Assembly: GCF_003987555.1 (NCBI RefSeq)
Contig: NZ_NGJW01000015.1
Coordinates: forward strand, 1-40,156
Source of the DNA: Vagococcus lutrae
GTDB lineage: Bacteria > Bacillota > Bacilli > Lactobacillales > Vagococcaceae
DNA length: 40,156 nt
Direction: 5' to 3'
In this document: positions 7,692-14,681 of the stretch, in pieces
Position numbering within the stretch: position 1 is the first letter of the stretch
Layout: each line of letters begins with the position of its first letter
The notes under the pieces: model-generated
Database searches by the model: none
The model's input: the letters and a program-made list of their open reading frames with translations, nothing else
What the model was told of the DNA's origin: nothing
Translations under genes and position numbers: made by a program

Positions 7692-8582
7692 ATGAAACGT
7701 TTAATTAGCAGTACGGCTTCAGAAATTAAGAGAATGTCAGCGACCGAGTTATTTCAATCAATCAAAGCGAGTGAGGGGCGTACAGTTGTTTGTGAGAATA
7801 TCAACCACGCCCAAGCGATGTGGCCATTAACAAATGCGGAAGTCTCCGTTTCGTTTGGTGGCGACATGATTTTGTTAAATGGCATGGATGTGTTGCAACC
7901 TCATGTTGCGGGAGTGGCTAGTGAGACGGATGTGATAGCCCGCCTAAAAGAACTATCCGGTGCGCCTATTGGGGTTAATTTAGAGCCTGTTGCAGGAGAG
8001 GCTGCCTTAATGGAGTCGCAAATTGCGATTGCCAGTGGGCGTAAAGCAGTGAAGGAAACATTTGAAGAAGCGAGTCGTTTAGGGTTTGATTTTATTTGTT
8101 TGACTGGCAATCCAGGGACGGGTGTGACAAATGTCGAGATTGAAAAGGCGATTCGAGTGGCGAAAGAATCATTTGACGGTCTGATTATTGCAGGAAAAAT
8201 GCATAGTTCAGGGGTAGATGAACCCGTTATTTCTCAAACGGCGATCGACCAATTTATAACAGCCGGTGCAGATATTATTTTACTACCATGTCCGGGTACG
8301 GTTCCTGGTATTCGTGAACAAGAAGTCTATGAAGCCTGTCAACAAATCAAAGCAGCAGGTAAATTATCTATGTCTTCTATTGGCACGAGTCAAGAAACAT
8401 CTGATGAAGCAACTATTCGCGAATTAGCTTTAGCAAGTAAACGTTGTGGTGTTGATTTACAACATATTGGCGATGCTGGTTTTGGTGGCATGCCGACTCC
8501 TGAAAATATTATGGCACTTTCTATTGCGATTCGCGGTAAGCGACATACTTATTATCGTATGTCACAGTCTATCGTTCGCTAG
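7692..8582 (+). CDS. uncharacterised TIM-barrel protein (PEP-phosphonomutase-like annotation)
   Basis: A 296-aa soluble protein. Similar proteins are usually labelled PEP phosphonomutase-like or hydrolase without experiment. The sequence reads as a (beta/alpha)8 barrel: successive hydrophobic strands end in NLEPV, FICLTGNPGTGV, LIIAGKMHSSG, IILLPCPGTVPG, LSMSSIGTSQ and LQHIGDAGFGG. The glycine-rich loop near the C-terminus (GDAGFGGMPTPENI) looks like a phosphate-binding loop (inference). It follows GH92 by 20 bp with a strong AGAGGAG site and ends at a terminator, so it is the last gene of the mannosidase transcript and may process a mannose-derived phosphorylated metabolite. I cannot assign a reaction. 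Another TIM-barrel protein of unknown function lies at 28507. Confidence 0.75.
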   Translation: MKRLISSTASEIKRMSATELFQSIKASEGRTVVCENINHAQAMWPLTNAEVSVSFGGDMILLNGMDVLQPHVAGVASETDVIARLKELSGAPIGVNLEPVAGEAALMESQIAIASGRKAVKETFEEASRLGFDFICLTGNPGTGVTNVEIEKAIRVAKESFDGLIIAGKMHSSGVDEPVISQTAIDQFITAGADIILLPCPGTVPGIREQEVYEACQQIKAAGKLSMSSIGTSQETSDEATIRELALASKRCGVDLQHIGDAGFGGMPTPENIMALSIAIRGKRHTYYRMSQSIVR

Positions 8583-8593
8583 TATAAAGTAAA

Positions 8594-8631
8594 ACAGCCA
8601 CGCTCTCTAATAGAGCGTGGCTGTTGTTTTT
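8594..8631 (+). terminator. bidirectional terminator
   Basis: A perfect 13-bp stem (8594-8606 with 8612-8624) with a 5-nt loop is followed by TGTTTTT. A-rich sequence on the left also gives a T-rich tail on the minus strand, so it can end both the GH92 transcript and the leftward gene at 8633. Confidence 0.85.
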
Positions 8632-8632
8632 G

Positions 8633-9058
8633 TTAATAGGTAATAATCATATCGTCTTCGTCATCATCGGTAACGCCTTGAATTTCAATGACTAATTTAT
8701 GTGGCAGGCAGATACTCGTCTGGCCCGGTTGACTAATCCAGCTAGTACGAACAGCAATTTGGTCAGGACTATTATCTTCTTTGACTCGAATACGCGTACC
8801 GTCTACTTCAATAATATTATACTGTTTTTTTGAAGGATGGTAAGTTTTCTCTTGATGAGGTGTTTCTTCCGATAGGACAAAACGGTCGACTTCTTTACCG
8901 TCGATAGAAACGATTGCCACTGTTTCTCCTTCTTTATGTTGTTGCTTAGCTTGCGTATATGAAAATACCCCAATCGGTAAAAATGATAGTATCACTAAGA
9001 AAATAATGATAATGCCGTCCATGTAACGATATTGTTTTTTTAATTCTTTCCATAACAT
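8633..9058 (-). CDS. membrane-anchored NusG domain II protein
   Basis: A 141-aa protein with one N-terminal membrane segment (about residues 14-34, IIIIFLVILSFLPIGVFSY) and an outside-facing NusG-II-like domain. The family signature is visible as RTSWISQPGQTSICLPHKLV. The domain resembles the second domain of transcription factor NusG, but proteins of this stand-alone type are membrane-bound and their role is not established; in other Firmicutes they are found near flavin or quinone redox genes. No such gene is next to it here. I choose the ATG at 9058 because the GGAGGA site (9066-9071) is 7 nt upstream; the earlier in-frame ATG at 9073 would overlap that site. Confidence 0.82.
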   Translation of the reverse strand: MLWKELKKQYRYMDGIIIIFLVILSFLPIGVFSYTQAKQQHKEGETVAIVSIDGKEVDRFVLSEETPHQEKTYHPSKKQYNIIEVDGTRIRVKEDNSPDQIAVRTSWISQPGQTSICLPHKLVIEIQGVTDDDEDDMIITY

Positions 9059-9263
9059 GAAACGTTCCTCCAATCATTATTTTTAAAGTGTAACAAAACT
9101 CATGACATGATGCAATCTTCTTTTTATTTGTTTTTTCACAATCTTTTAACGTGAAAAAATGAACGACTATTAGCTCGTAAAACACAAACAAAACTGTTTA
9201 CAATCGTCTTAGTTTGTATTATTGTATTATAGACGAATTATGTTTGTGAAAGGACTAAAAAAG

Positions 9264-10229
9264 ATGAAATACCAAGTTTTATTATACTATCAATATGTAA
9301 GAATTGACAATCCTGAGGCATTTGCAAAGGTTCACTTAGAGATGTGCCGTTCTCTTAATTTAAAAGGGCGTATATTAGTAGCAGAAGAAGGAATCAACGG
9401 TACCGTATCAGGTACGATTCAAGATACTGAAAAGTATATGGAGTTAATGCATGCGGATGAGCGTTTTAAAGATATTCTCTTTAAAATAGATGCGTCTGAA
9501 GGTCATGCCTTTAAAAAAATGCACGTTCGTCCACGTCCGGAAATCGTTTCGTTAAAATTAGAAGATGATATTGACCCATTAGAAATCACAGGGAATTATC
9601 TTTCACCAAAAGAATTTAAAGAAGCGTTGTTAGATGAAGATACGATTGTGATTGATGCGCGTAACGACTACGAATATGACCTCGGCCATTTCCGTGGTGC
9701 TGTCCGTCCTGATATTCGTGTGTTTAGAGATTTACCTCAATGGATTCGTGATAATAAAGAACAATTTATGGACAAACGTATTGTCACGTATTGTACAGGT
9801 GGTATTCGTTGTGAAAAATTCTCAGGTTGGTTATTAAAAGAAGGTTTTGAAGATGTTAGTCAATTAAAAGACGGTATCGCTAAATATAGCCGCGATGAAG
9901 AGACACGTGGTGAACTATGGGACGGTAAAATGTACGTCTTTGATGAGCGAATCAGTGTGCCGATTAACCATGTTAATCCAACTGTTATTGGAAAAGACTG
10001 GTTTGATGGAACACCATGTGAACGCTATGTAAACTGTGGTAATCCAGAATGTAACCGTCAAATTTTGACATCTATTGAAAATGAAGATAAATACGTTCGT
10101 GGATGTAGTGCGGAATGTCGTGCACACGACCGTAATCGCTATATTGCTGAAAATGATTTATCAGAAGCAGAATGGGAAGCACGTTTAAATGCTTTAGGCG
10201 AAACGCGTCAACAAACAGCTAACGTGTAA
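9264..10229 (+). CDS. trhO: tRNA uridine(34) hydroxylase, rhodanese family
   Basis: TrhO (YceA/YbfQ family, 321 aa) carries out oxygen-dependent hydroxylation of U34 in tRNAs, giving 5-hydroxyuridine, the precursor of mo5U or cmo5U wobble bases. The N-terminal acylphosphatase-like domain contains [16 protein letters not shown]. The rhodanese domain has the active-site loop [11 protein letters not shown] with C177. The C-terminal domain is cysteine-rich ([25 protein letters not shown]) and probably binds a metal. I choose the ATG at 9264, which has GAAAGGA (9248-9254) upstream and the usual [12 protein letters not shown] start; an in-frame ATG at 9222 would add 14 unconserved residues. It is a single-gene unit ended by a terminator. 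Confidence 0.93.
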   Translation: MKYQVLLYYQYVRIDNPEAFAKVHLEMCRSLNLKGRILVAEEGINGTVSGTIQDTEKYMELMHADERFKDILFKIDASEGHAFKKMHVRPRPEIVSLKLEDDIDPLEITGNYLSPKEFKEALLDEDTIVIDARNDYEYDLGHFRGAVRPDIRVFRDLPQWIRDNKEQFMDKRIVTYCTGGIRCEKFSGWLLKEGFEDVSQLKDGIAKYSRDEETRGELWDGKMYVFDERISVPINHVNPTVIGKDWFDGTPCERYVNCGNPECNRQILTSIENEDKYVRGCSAECRAHDRNRYIAENDLSEAEWEARLNALGETRQQTANV

Positions 10230-10237
10230 TCAGTATA

Positions 10238-10272
10238 AAAAGCTAGCAGGGATTTTCCTTGCTAGCTTTTCT
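10238..10272 (+). terminator. terminator after trhO
   Basis: A 15-bp stem (10238-10252 with 10256-10270, one mismatch) contains the GCTAGC core. It ends in CTTTTCTTT. Confidence 0.8.
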
Positions 10273-10292
10273 TTATGATTAAAAACGGACTA

Positions 10293-10301
10293 TGTTAAAA
10301 T
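10293..10301 (+). promoter_or_regulatory. extended -10 of the ogt operon
   Basis: TGTTAAAAT is a TGn-extended -10 element 22 bp before the ogt start. A convincing -35 box is not seen. The gap between the trhO terminator and ogt requires a promoter here. Confidence 0.4.
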
Positions 10302-10322
10302 GAAGAGCAAAGGAGGCCAATC

Positions 10323-10829
10323 ATGGTAAACGTGCAAATGACAGAGATTGTGATGGACAAAGTGCAGCTGTGGATAGGGTTGTGTGAGGACGTTATTGTC
10401 TTTGTTGGCTCACCTAATGGATCGAAGGAGGAGGTTCATCAGTTTATAAAGAACGCCCATCTTGAAACGATTTTGATGCCAACTGATGCATTAACGCAAG
10501 CCTTTACTGCGTATTTCGAAGAAGGTGTCCCTTTGACGCTTTCTTATAGCGATATTTTCGGAACGTCTTTTCAGCAAAAAGTTTGGCAGGCTGTTAGAAC
10601 GATTCCGTATGGTGAAACACGGTCTTATAGTGATCTGGCGAGAGCAATCGGCATGCCAAGTGCCGTTCGCGCAGTGGCGTCAGCAGTCGCTCGCAATCCA
10701 CTTCTTTTAGTTGTACCGTGTCATCGTGTTATTCAAAAGTCAGGGAAATTAGGAAACTATCGAGGAGGAGCGACATGGAAACAATCACTACTGAAATTAG
10801 AAAAATCTTTCCACGAGCCGACCGTTTAA
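10323..10829 (+). CDS. ogt: methylated-DNA--[protein]-cysteine S-methyltransferase
   Basis: A 168-aa suicide DNA repair protein that removes methyl or alkyl groups from O6-guanine by transfer to its own cysteine. The C-terminal DNA-binding domain shows FQQKVWQAVRTIPYGETRSY, the helix with AVRAVASAVARNP and the acceptor motif VVPCHRVI with C133. The N-terminal half is weakly conserved, as usual. A perfect AAGGAGG site lies 6 nt before the ATG. The end of the gene overlaps the start of the 3-methyladenine glycosylase gene by 55 nt in another frame, so two alkylation-repair activities are translationally linked. Confidence 0.93.
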   Translation: MVNVQMTEIVMDKVQLWIGLCEDVIVFVGSPNGSKEEVHQFIKNAHLETILMPTDALTQAFTAYFEEGVPLTLSYSDIFGTSFQQKVWQAVRTIPYGETRSYSDLARAIGMPSAVRAVASAVARNPLLLVVPCHRVIQKSGKLGNYRGGATWKQSLLKLEKSFHEPTV

Positions 10830-11440
10830 CACCTGATTGGTTTCAAAATAAAACAACAGTTGTGGCACAAGCATTGTTAGGAAAACTGCTTGTTCATGAA
10901 ACGACCAAAGGAGTGACAGCTGGTTATATTGTGGAAACAGAAGCTTATTTAGGAGCCGAAGATCAAGCTAGTCACAGCTTTCAAAGGAAACGCAGTCCTA
11001 AAAACGAAAGCATGTATCAGCAAGCTGGGACGCTTTATTTGTATCGAATGCACCGTCATACGTTGTTAAACGTGGTAACAGGCCCCCTTAATCAACCAGA
11101 AGCTGTTTTAATCAGAGCGATTGAACCTGTGATAGGGGAACGTATTATGCAAGAAAATCGCGCGCAACATGGTGTTAACTTGACTAATGGTCCAGGTAAG
11201 TTAACTCAAGCGCTAGGGATATCGTATATGTTAGACGGTTACTTACTCAATCAAGCGAATGTGAGTATCTGGGATGTGTCGCAAGTGCCGATGGATATTG
11301 TGGCTACACCTCGAATTGGTATTCCTAATAAAGGAGATTGGACACACCGTCCTTTGCGTTATACAGTGCTAGGTCATCCGCATATATCTGGACAATTAAA
11401 AAAAGAAGTTCACACGTCCGTGTGGCAAAATAGAAAGTAG
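10775..11440 (+). CDS. 3-methyladenine DNA glycosylase, AAG/MPG family
   Basis: A 221-aa DNA glycosylase of the AAG (MPG) fold that releases alkylated purines such as 3-methyladenine as the first step of base excision repair. Family motifs are LLGKLLVHE, YIVETEAYLG with the catalytic glutamate, LNVVTGP, EAVLIRAIEP, and NLTNGPGKLTQALGI. The segment that usually reads YGMH is YRMH here. I choose the ATG at 10775 because GAGGAGG precedes it by a few bases; a start at 10718 would add residues that only mirror the ogt reading frame. The gene begins inside ogt (55-nt overlap) and precedes a MazG-like gene by 6 bp. Confidence 0.92.
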   Translation: METITTEIRKIFPRADRLTPDWFQNKTTVVAQALLGKLLVHETTKGVTAGYIVETEAYLGAEDQASHSFQRKRSPKNESMYQQAGTLYLYRMHRHTLLNVVTGPLNQPEAVLIRAIEPVIGERIMQENRAQHGVNLTNGPGKLTQALGISYMLDGYLLNQANVSIWDVSQVPMDIVATPRIGIPNKGDWTHRPLRYTVLGHPHISGQLKKEVHTSVWQNRK

Positions 11441-11446
11441 GTAAAC

Positions 11447-11770
11447 ATGATGCGACAAGAAATTATCGACTTGGTCAATCAATTTCGTGATGAAAGAAAT
11501 TGGCGACCGTTTCACAATGCAAAAGACTTTGCATTGTCTATCTCGCTAGAAGCTAGTGAATTGTTGGAAAACTATCAGTGGTTATCGAGTGAAGAAGCCA
11601 ATGAACGTCATCGAGAGAACATTGAAGATGAGGTGGCGGATATCCTAATCTATCTGACGATGTTCTGTGATGATTTAGAGATTGATATGGAAGAGGTGAT
11701 AAAGAAAAAACTTAAGAAAAATGCGATAAAATATCCTATTTCCTCTCAACCTAAAAATTTGATGAAGTAA
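11447..11770 (+). CDS. MazG-like nucleotide pyrophosphohydrolase
   Basis: A 107-aa all-alpha NTP pyrophosphatase of the MazG/dCTPase (RS21-C6-like) type, which hydrolyses non-canonical or excess (d)NTPs to the monophosphate. The magnesium-binding motifs are EASELLE (52-58) and EDEVADILIY. The RDERNWRPFHNAKDFA segment is typical of the dCTPase-like subgroup. It follows mpg by 6 bp and is the last gene of the ogt-mpg transcript, so repair of alkylated DNA and cleansing of the nucleotide pool are expressed together. Two consecutive ATG codons begin the frame (11447 and 11450), so the exact start is uncertain by one residue. Confidence 0.87.
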   Translation: MMRQEIIDLVNQFRDERNWRPFHNAKDFALSISLEASELLENYQWLSSEEANERHRENIEDEVADILIYLTMFCDDLEIDMEEVIKKKLKKNAIKYPISSQPKNLMK

Positions 11771-11773
11771 AGA

Positions 11774-11814
11774 AGAAGCTTGTTTTGATTCTAAAAAACA
11801 AGCTTTTTTCTTTT
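11774..11814 (+). terminator. terminator after the repair operon
   Basis: The stem AAGCTTGTTTT pairs with AAAACAAGCTT across a loop that starts GATTCT. A run of six Ts, then CTTTT, follows. It ends the ogt-mpg-MazG transcript. Confidence 0.8.
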
Positions 11815-11862
11815 GTCTATTATATTTAAAATCACCCTATTAAAAAAACTTTTTAAAAAGTA

Positions 11863-11891
11863 TTGATAATTATTTCACAATAGAATATAGT
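11863..11891 (+). promoter_or_regulatory. promoter of the TrmB-TauE-OCD operon
   Basis: TTGATA (11863-11868) and TATAGT (11886-11891) are 17 bp apart. A 14-bp A/T palindrome (11848-11861) immediately upstream could act as an UP element. The -10 box is the left arm of the inverted repeat described next. Confidence 0.6.
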
Positions 11892-11914
11892 AGTTACTGT
11901 AAGGAGCTACTATA
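11886..11914. promoter_or_regulatory. probable TrmB operator, 8-bp inverted repeat
   Basis: TATAGTAG (11886-11893) and CTACTATA (11907-11914) are perfect inverted copies with a 13-bp spacer, which places the half-sites two helical turns apart. The left arm contains the -10 box and the right arm lies just past the expected transcription start. This is a classic autorepression layout for the regulator gene that follows. Confidence 0.55.
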
Positions 11915-11936
11915 AAAGAAAAAGTGAGGAAGTAAG

Positions 11937-12740
11937 ATGAACACCATTAAACAAGTAATGAAAAAATTTGGCTATACAGAAAACGAGACAAGTATCTACA
12001 TTACGCTATTAGAAAGCGGTAATCTCTCTGGATACGAAGTCAGCAAACGTTCCGGTGTGGCGCGTTCAAAAGTGTATAATCTGTTAGAAAATTTAGTGAA
12101 TAGCGGACTTGTTGTGGTAAATAAGACTGAACCGAAACTTTATCATGCGATATCAAGTGAAGAATTGCTCAATCTTTTGAAGCAAGATATTCATGCCGAT
12201 TTAGCGCAACTCGAAAAGCAACTTACAAAAGTAAAAGAAACGGATGAAAGTGATGATTTACTGTGGAAAATTAATGGCTACGGGCCAACGTTAAGTAAAG
12301 CAAAATATTTAATTGAACAAGCAACAGAAAGTCTCTACATTCAGATTTGGGAACAAGAGTTAACACCCGAACTGATTGAAGTGTTAGCCGCTGCCGAACA
12401 GCGTCTTGAGCATTTTGTCTTGATTTTATTTAAAGAAAATAATGACTTTACTTTACCGTTTACTCGTTACTACGATCATGGCTTTCAACAAGATAAATTA
12501 GCCGATTTTGGCAATCGATGGCTAAGTATCGTGAGCGATTCGCAAGAAGTTCTATTTGGCGATTTGAACTTTGAAGTCAAAGAAGTTGAGTTGATTTGGA
12601 CGAAGAATCGGGCGATGATGACTCTTGCGAAAGAGTACATTAAGCATGATGCCTATACGTTAAAACTCATCGCTCAGTTACCAGACTCGATTGCAGAAAC
12701 GTATCACGGCGATTTAGGACAGTTACGACAAATATACTGA
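11937..12740 (+). CDS. TrmB-family transcription regulator
   Basis: A 267-aa regulator. The N-terminal TrmB winged helix (about 1-70) shows TENETSIYITLLESG, SGYEVSKRSGVARSKVYNLL and a wing ending in YHAIS. A helical linker (about 75-110) follows, then a TrmB C-terminal effector domain of the phospholipase-D-like fold. Archaeal and some bacterial TrmB proteins sense sugars, but the effector here is unknown. It is the first gene of a three-gene operon with a TauE/SafE transporter (14 bp downstream) and an ornithine-cyclodeaminase-family enzyme. It probably controls its own promoter through the inverted repeat at 11886-11914. Confidence 0.88.
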   Translation: MNTIKQVMKKFGYTENETSIYITLLESGNLSGYEVSKRSGVARSKVYNLLENLVNSGLVVVNKTEPKLYHAISSEELLNLLKQDIHADLAQLEKQLTKVKETDESDDLLWKINGYGPTLSKAKYLIEQATESLYIQIWEQELTPELIEVLAAAEQRLEHFVLILFKENNDFTLPFTRYYDHGFQQDKLADFGNRWLSIVSDSQEVLFGDLNFEVKEVELIWTKNRAMMTLAKEYIKHDAYTLKLIAQLPDSIAETYHGDLGQLRQIY

Positions 12741-12754
12741 GAAGAGGAAACGAA

Positions 12755-13633
12755 ATGATAAAACCGCTATTATTATTGTCTATTGTATTGATTAATGGTT
12801 ATTTTCTATTCACGTTTATCAAAGATTTATTGTTACATAAAGAAGAGATGAAAGCTGAAAAAGCAAATGGTAAAGTTTTACCGTTCACGTCATTTATCAT
12901 GTTTTTCTTATCAACATTTGGTATTTCGGATTTTGCGATTGGGAGTGTGTTATATCCTAAGTTAGGTTGGACTTCAATGAAAAAGTTACCAGGGACACTT
13001 AACACACAATGTGTTATTCCTGTCGCAACAATGGCGCTATCTTATATTACATCGATCGATGTGGGGATTAAAACATTACTTGTTTGTATCGTGTCACAAG
13101 TTATCGGGGCGTATGTTGGGCCACGTTTTGTTGTTAAATTACCTGAGCGAACGATTAAACTGTTTGTAGGTGTTGGCTTAATCGTAGCCGCAGGATTAAT
13201 CTTTGCCGGTCAAATGAATTGGATAAAATCAAACGGCACAGCTACGGAACTCTATGGAGGTAAATTAATTTTAGCTGCGGCATTATTATTCTTGTTTGGT
13301 GCGTTAAATAATATTGGAATTGGCTCATATTCCTTGACGATGGTTACCGTCTATATGTTAGGCTTAAACCCTGCAGCTGCTTTTCCAATTATGATGGGGG
13401 CTTGTACCTTCTCTGTACCTGTTGGAAGTGTCCAATTTGTTAAATTTGGAGAATACAGCCGTAAAATTACGCTTTATACCGCAACGTTTGGTGTGTTAGG
13501 TGTTTTAGCCGCCGTATTTTTAGTTAAAAACTTAAATGTGACCATGTTGAAATGGCTAGTGATTGTGGTCTTAATTTATAGTGCATACAGCATGTTGTCA
13601 TCTTTAATGAAAGCAGAAAAAGTAACCGCTTAG
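12755..13633 (+). CDS. TauE/SafE (TSUP) family membrane transporter
   Basis: A 292-aa integral membrane protein with about eight hydrophobic segments in two related halves, typical of the TSUP family that moves small anions such as sulfite, sulfonates or sulfoacetate. The first segment is the N-terminal LLLLSIVLINGYFLFTFI. GISDFAIGSVLYPKLG and NNIGIGSYSLTMVTVYMLGL are the half-related glycine-rich motifs. It lies between a TrmB regulator and an OCD-family oxidoreductase (11 bp to the next start), so the substrate or product of that enzyme is the likely cargo. Direction and substrate cannot be read from sequence. Confidence 0.85.
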   Translation: MIKPLLLLSIVLINGYFLFTFIKDLLLHKEEMKAEKANGKVLPFTSFIMFFLSTFGISDFAIGSVLYPKLGWTSMKKLPGTLNTQCVIPVATMALSYITSIDVGIKTLLVCIVSQVIGAYVGPRFVVKLPERTIKLFVGVGLIVAAGLIFAGQMNWIKSNGTATELYGGKLILAAALLFLFGALNNIGIGSYSLTMVTVYMLGLNPAAAFPIMMGACTFSVPVGSVQFVKFGEYSRKITLYTATFGVLGVLAAVFLVKNLNVTMLKWLVIVVLIYSAYSMLSSLMKAEKVTA

Positions 13634-13644
13634 GAGGAAAGAAT

Positions 13645-14637
13645 ATGTTAATCTTAACAAAAGAAGATGTCCAAAAATGTTTTTCAATGAAAGAAGCAAT
13701 CGAAGTATCCAAACAAGCTTTGGCAATGTATACTGCAGGTGACGCGCAAGTTCCTTTAAGAACAAATCTAGACGTCGCACTACATGAAGGGCAAAGTCTG
13801 TATATGCCAGCTTATGCTAACGGTGATGTGGAAGCGCTGGGCGTAAAAATCGTTTCAGCGTATCCTAAAAATATTGATAAAGGGTTGCCAAGTATCCCAG
13901 CAACAATGGTCGTATTAGATCCAGAAACAGGAATTGTTTCAGCGATGATTGACGGCACGTACTTAACACAGTTAAGAACGGGAGCAGTTCAAGGAGCAGG
14001 AACAGACTTACTCGCATGTCAAGATGCCACTGTTGGTGCGTTGATTGGAACGGGAGGCCAAGCAGCGAGTCAATTAGAAGCCATGTTAACCGCTCGTCCG
14101 TTAAAAGAGGTTCGTGTATTTGATATTAATTTAGAACGAGCGCAAGCGTTTGTCGCACAGATGGAAGAATTGTTAAGTGAATTTGAAACAACGTTTATCG
14201 CACTAGATGATATTTCAGCAGTGGTTCAAGGAGCAGATGTGATTACAACCGTGACGACATCGAAACAACCTACTTTTAAAGCAGAAGATGTCAAAGAAGG
14301 AGCGCATATCAATGGTGTTGGGGCTTACACACCTGAGATGAAAGAAGTTCCTGCTGGTATCATCGCAAGAGCGGACCGCATTATTTTTGATACGATGGAT
14401 GGCGTTTTGGCTGAAGCGGGTGATTTCATCAGCCCACTAGAAGATGGAGTCGTAACTGAAGCCGATTATCATGGTGAGTTAGGTCAAGTCGTACGTGAAG
14501 AAGTGGCGGGCCGAGCGTCAGATAAAGATATTACGATTTTTAAAACTGTCGGATCAGCTGTTTTAGATATTGTGACAGCACAAGCGATTGTCAATAAAGC
14601 AAAAGAGCAAGGAATTGGATTAGAATTAGATGTATAA
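13645..14637 (+). CDS. ornithine cyclodeaminase / mu-crystallin family oxidoreductase
   Basis: A 330-aa NAD(P)-dependent enzyme of the OCD/mu-crystallin superfamily. The substrate-site lysine (GVKIVSAYP, K68) and arginine (QLRTGA, R111) are present, as is a Rossmann motif LIGTGGQA (133-140). In true ornithine cyclodeaminases an aspartate (D228 in the Pseudomonas putida enzyme, as I recall) sits in a GGDxPGKTEL motif; the matching segment here is GAYTPEMKEV with A227-Y228. This favours an imine reductase or amino-acid dehydrogenase role (as in ketimine reductase or alanine dehydrogenase members) over ornithine cyclisation. It has an AGGAGGAAAG site and is the last gene of the TrmB-TauE operon. 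The substrate is unknown. Confidence 0.85.
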   Translation: MLILTKEDVQKCFSMKEAIEVSKQALAMYTAGDAQVPLRTNLDVALHEGQSLYMPAYANGDVEALGVKIVSAYPKNIDKGLPSIPATMVVLDPETGIVSAMIDGTYLTQLRTGAVQGAGTDLLACQDATVGALIGTGGQAASQLEAMLTARPLKEVRVFDINLERAQAFVAQMEELLSEFETTFIALDDISAVVQGADVITTVTTSKQPTFKAEDVKEGAHINGVGAYTPEMKEVPAGIIARADRIIFDTMDGVLAEAGDFISPLEDGVVTEADYHGELGQVVREEVAGRASDKDITIFKTVGSAVLDIVTAQAIVNKAKEQGIGLELDV

Positions 14638-14638
14638 A

Positions 14639-14673
14639 AAAGAGCTTCTCGTATAATCACGAGAAGCTTTTTC
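14639..14673 (+). terminator. bidirectional terminator between convergent operons
   Basis: A perfect 10-bp stem AGCTTCTCGT (14643-14652) / ACGAGAAGCT (14659-14668) is flanked by A-run and T-run. It serves the rightward OCD operon and the leftward fru operon. Confidence 0.85.
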
Positions 14674-14681
14674 ATTTAGAT

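Noticed and set aside
10718-10774. Earlier start for the 3-methyladenine glycosylase
   Set aside because: The added residues are only the alternate frame of ogt; a strong GAGGAGG site marks the ATG at 10775.
11848-11861. 14-bp palindrome ACTTTTTAAAAAGT as an operator
   Set aside because: Pure A/T palindromes are frequent in such genomes; its place just upstream of the -35 fits an UP element equally well.
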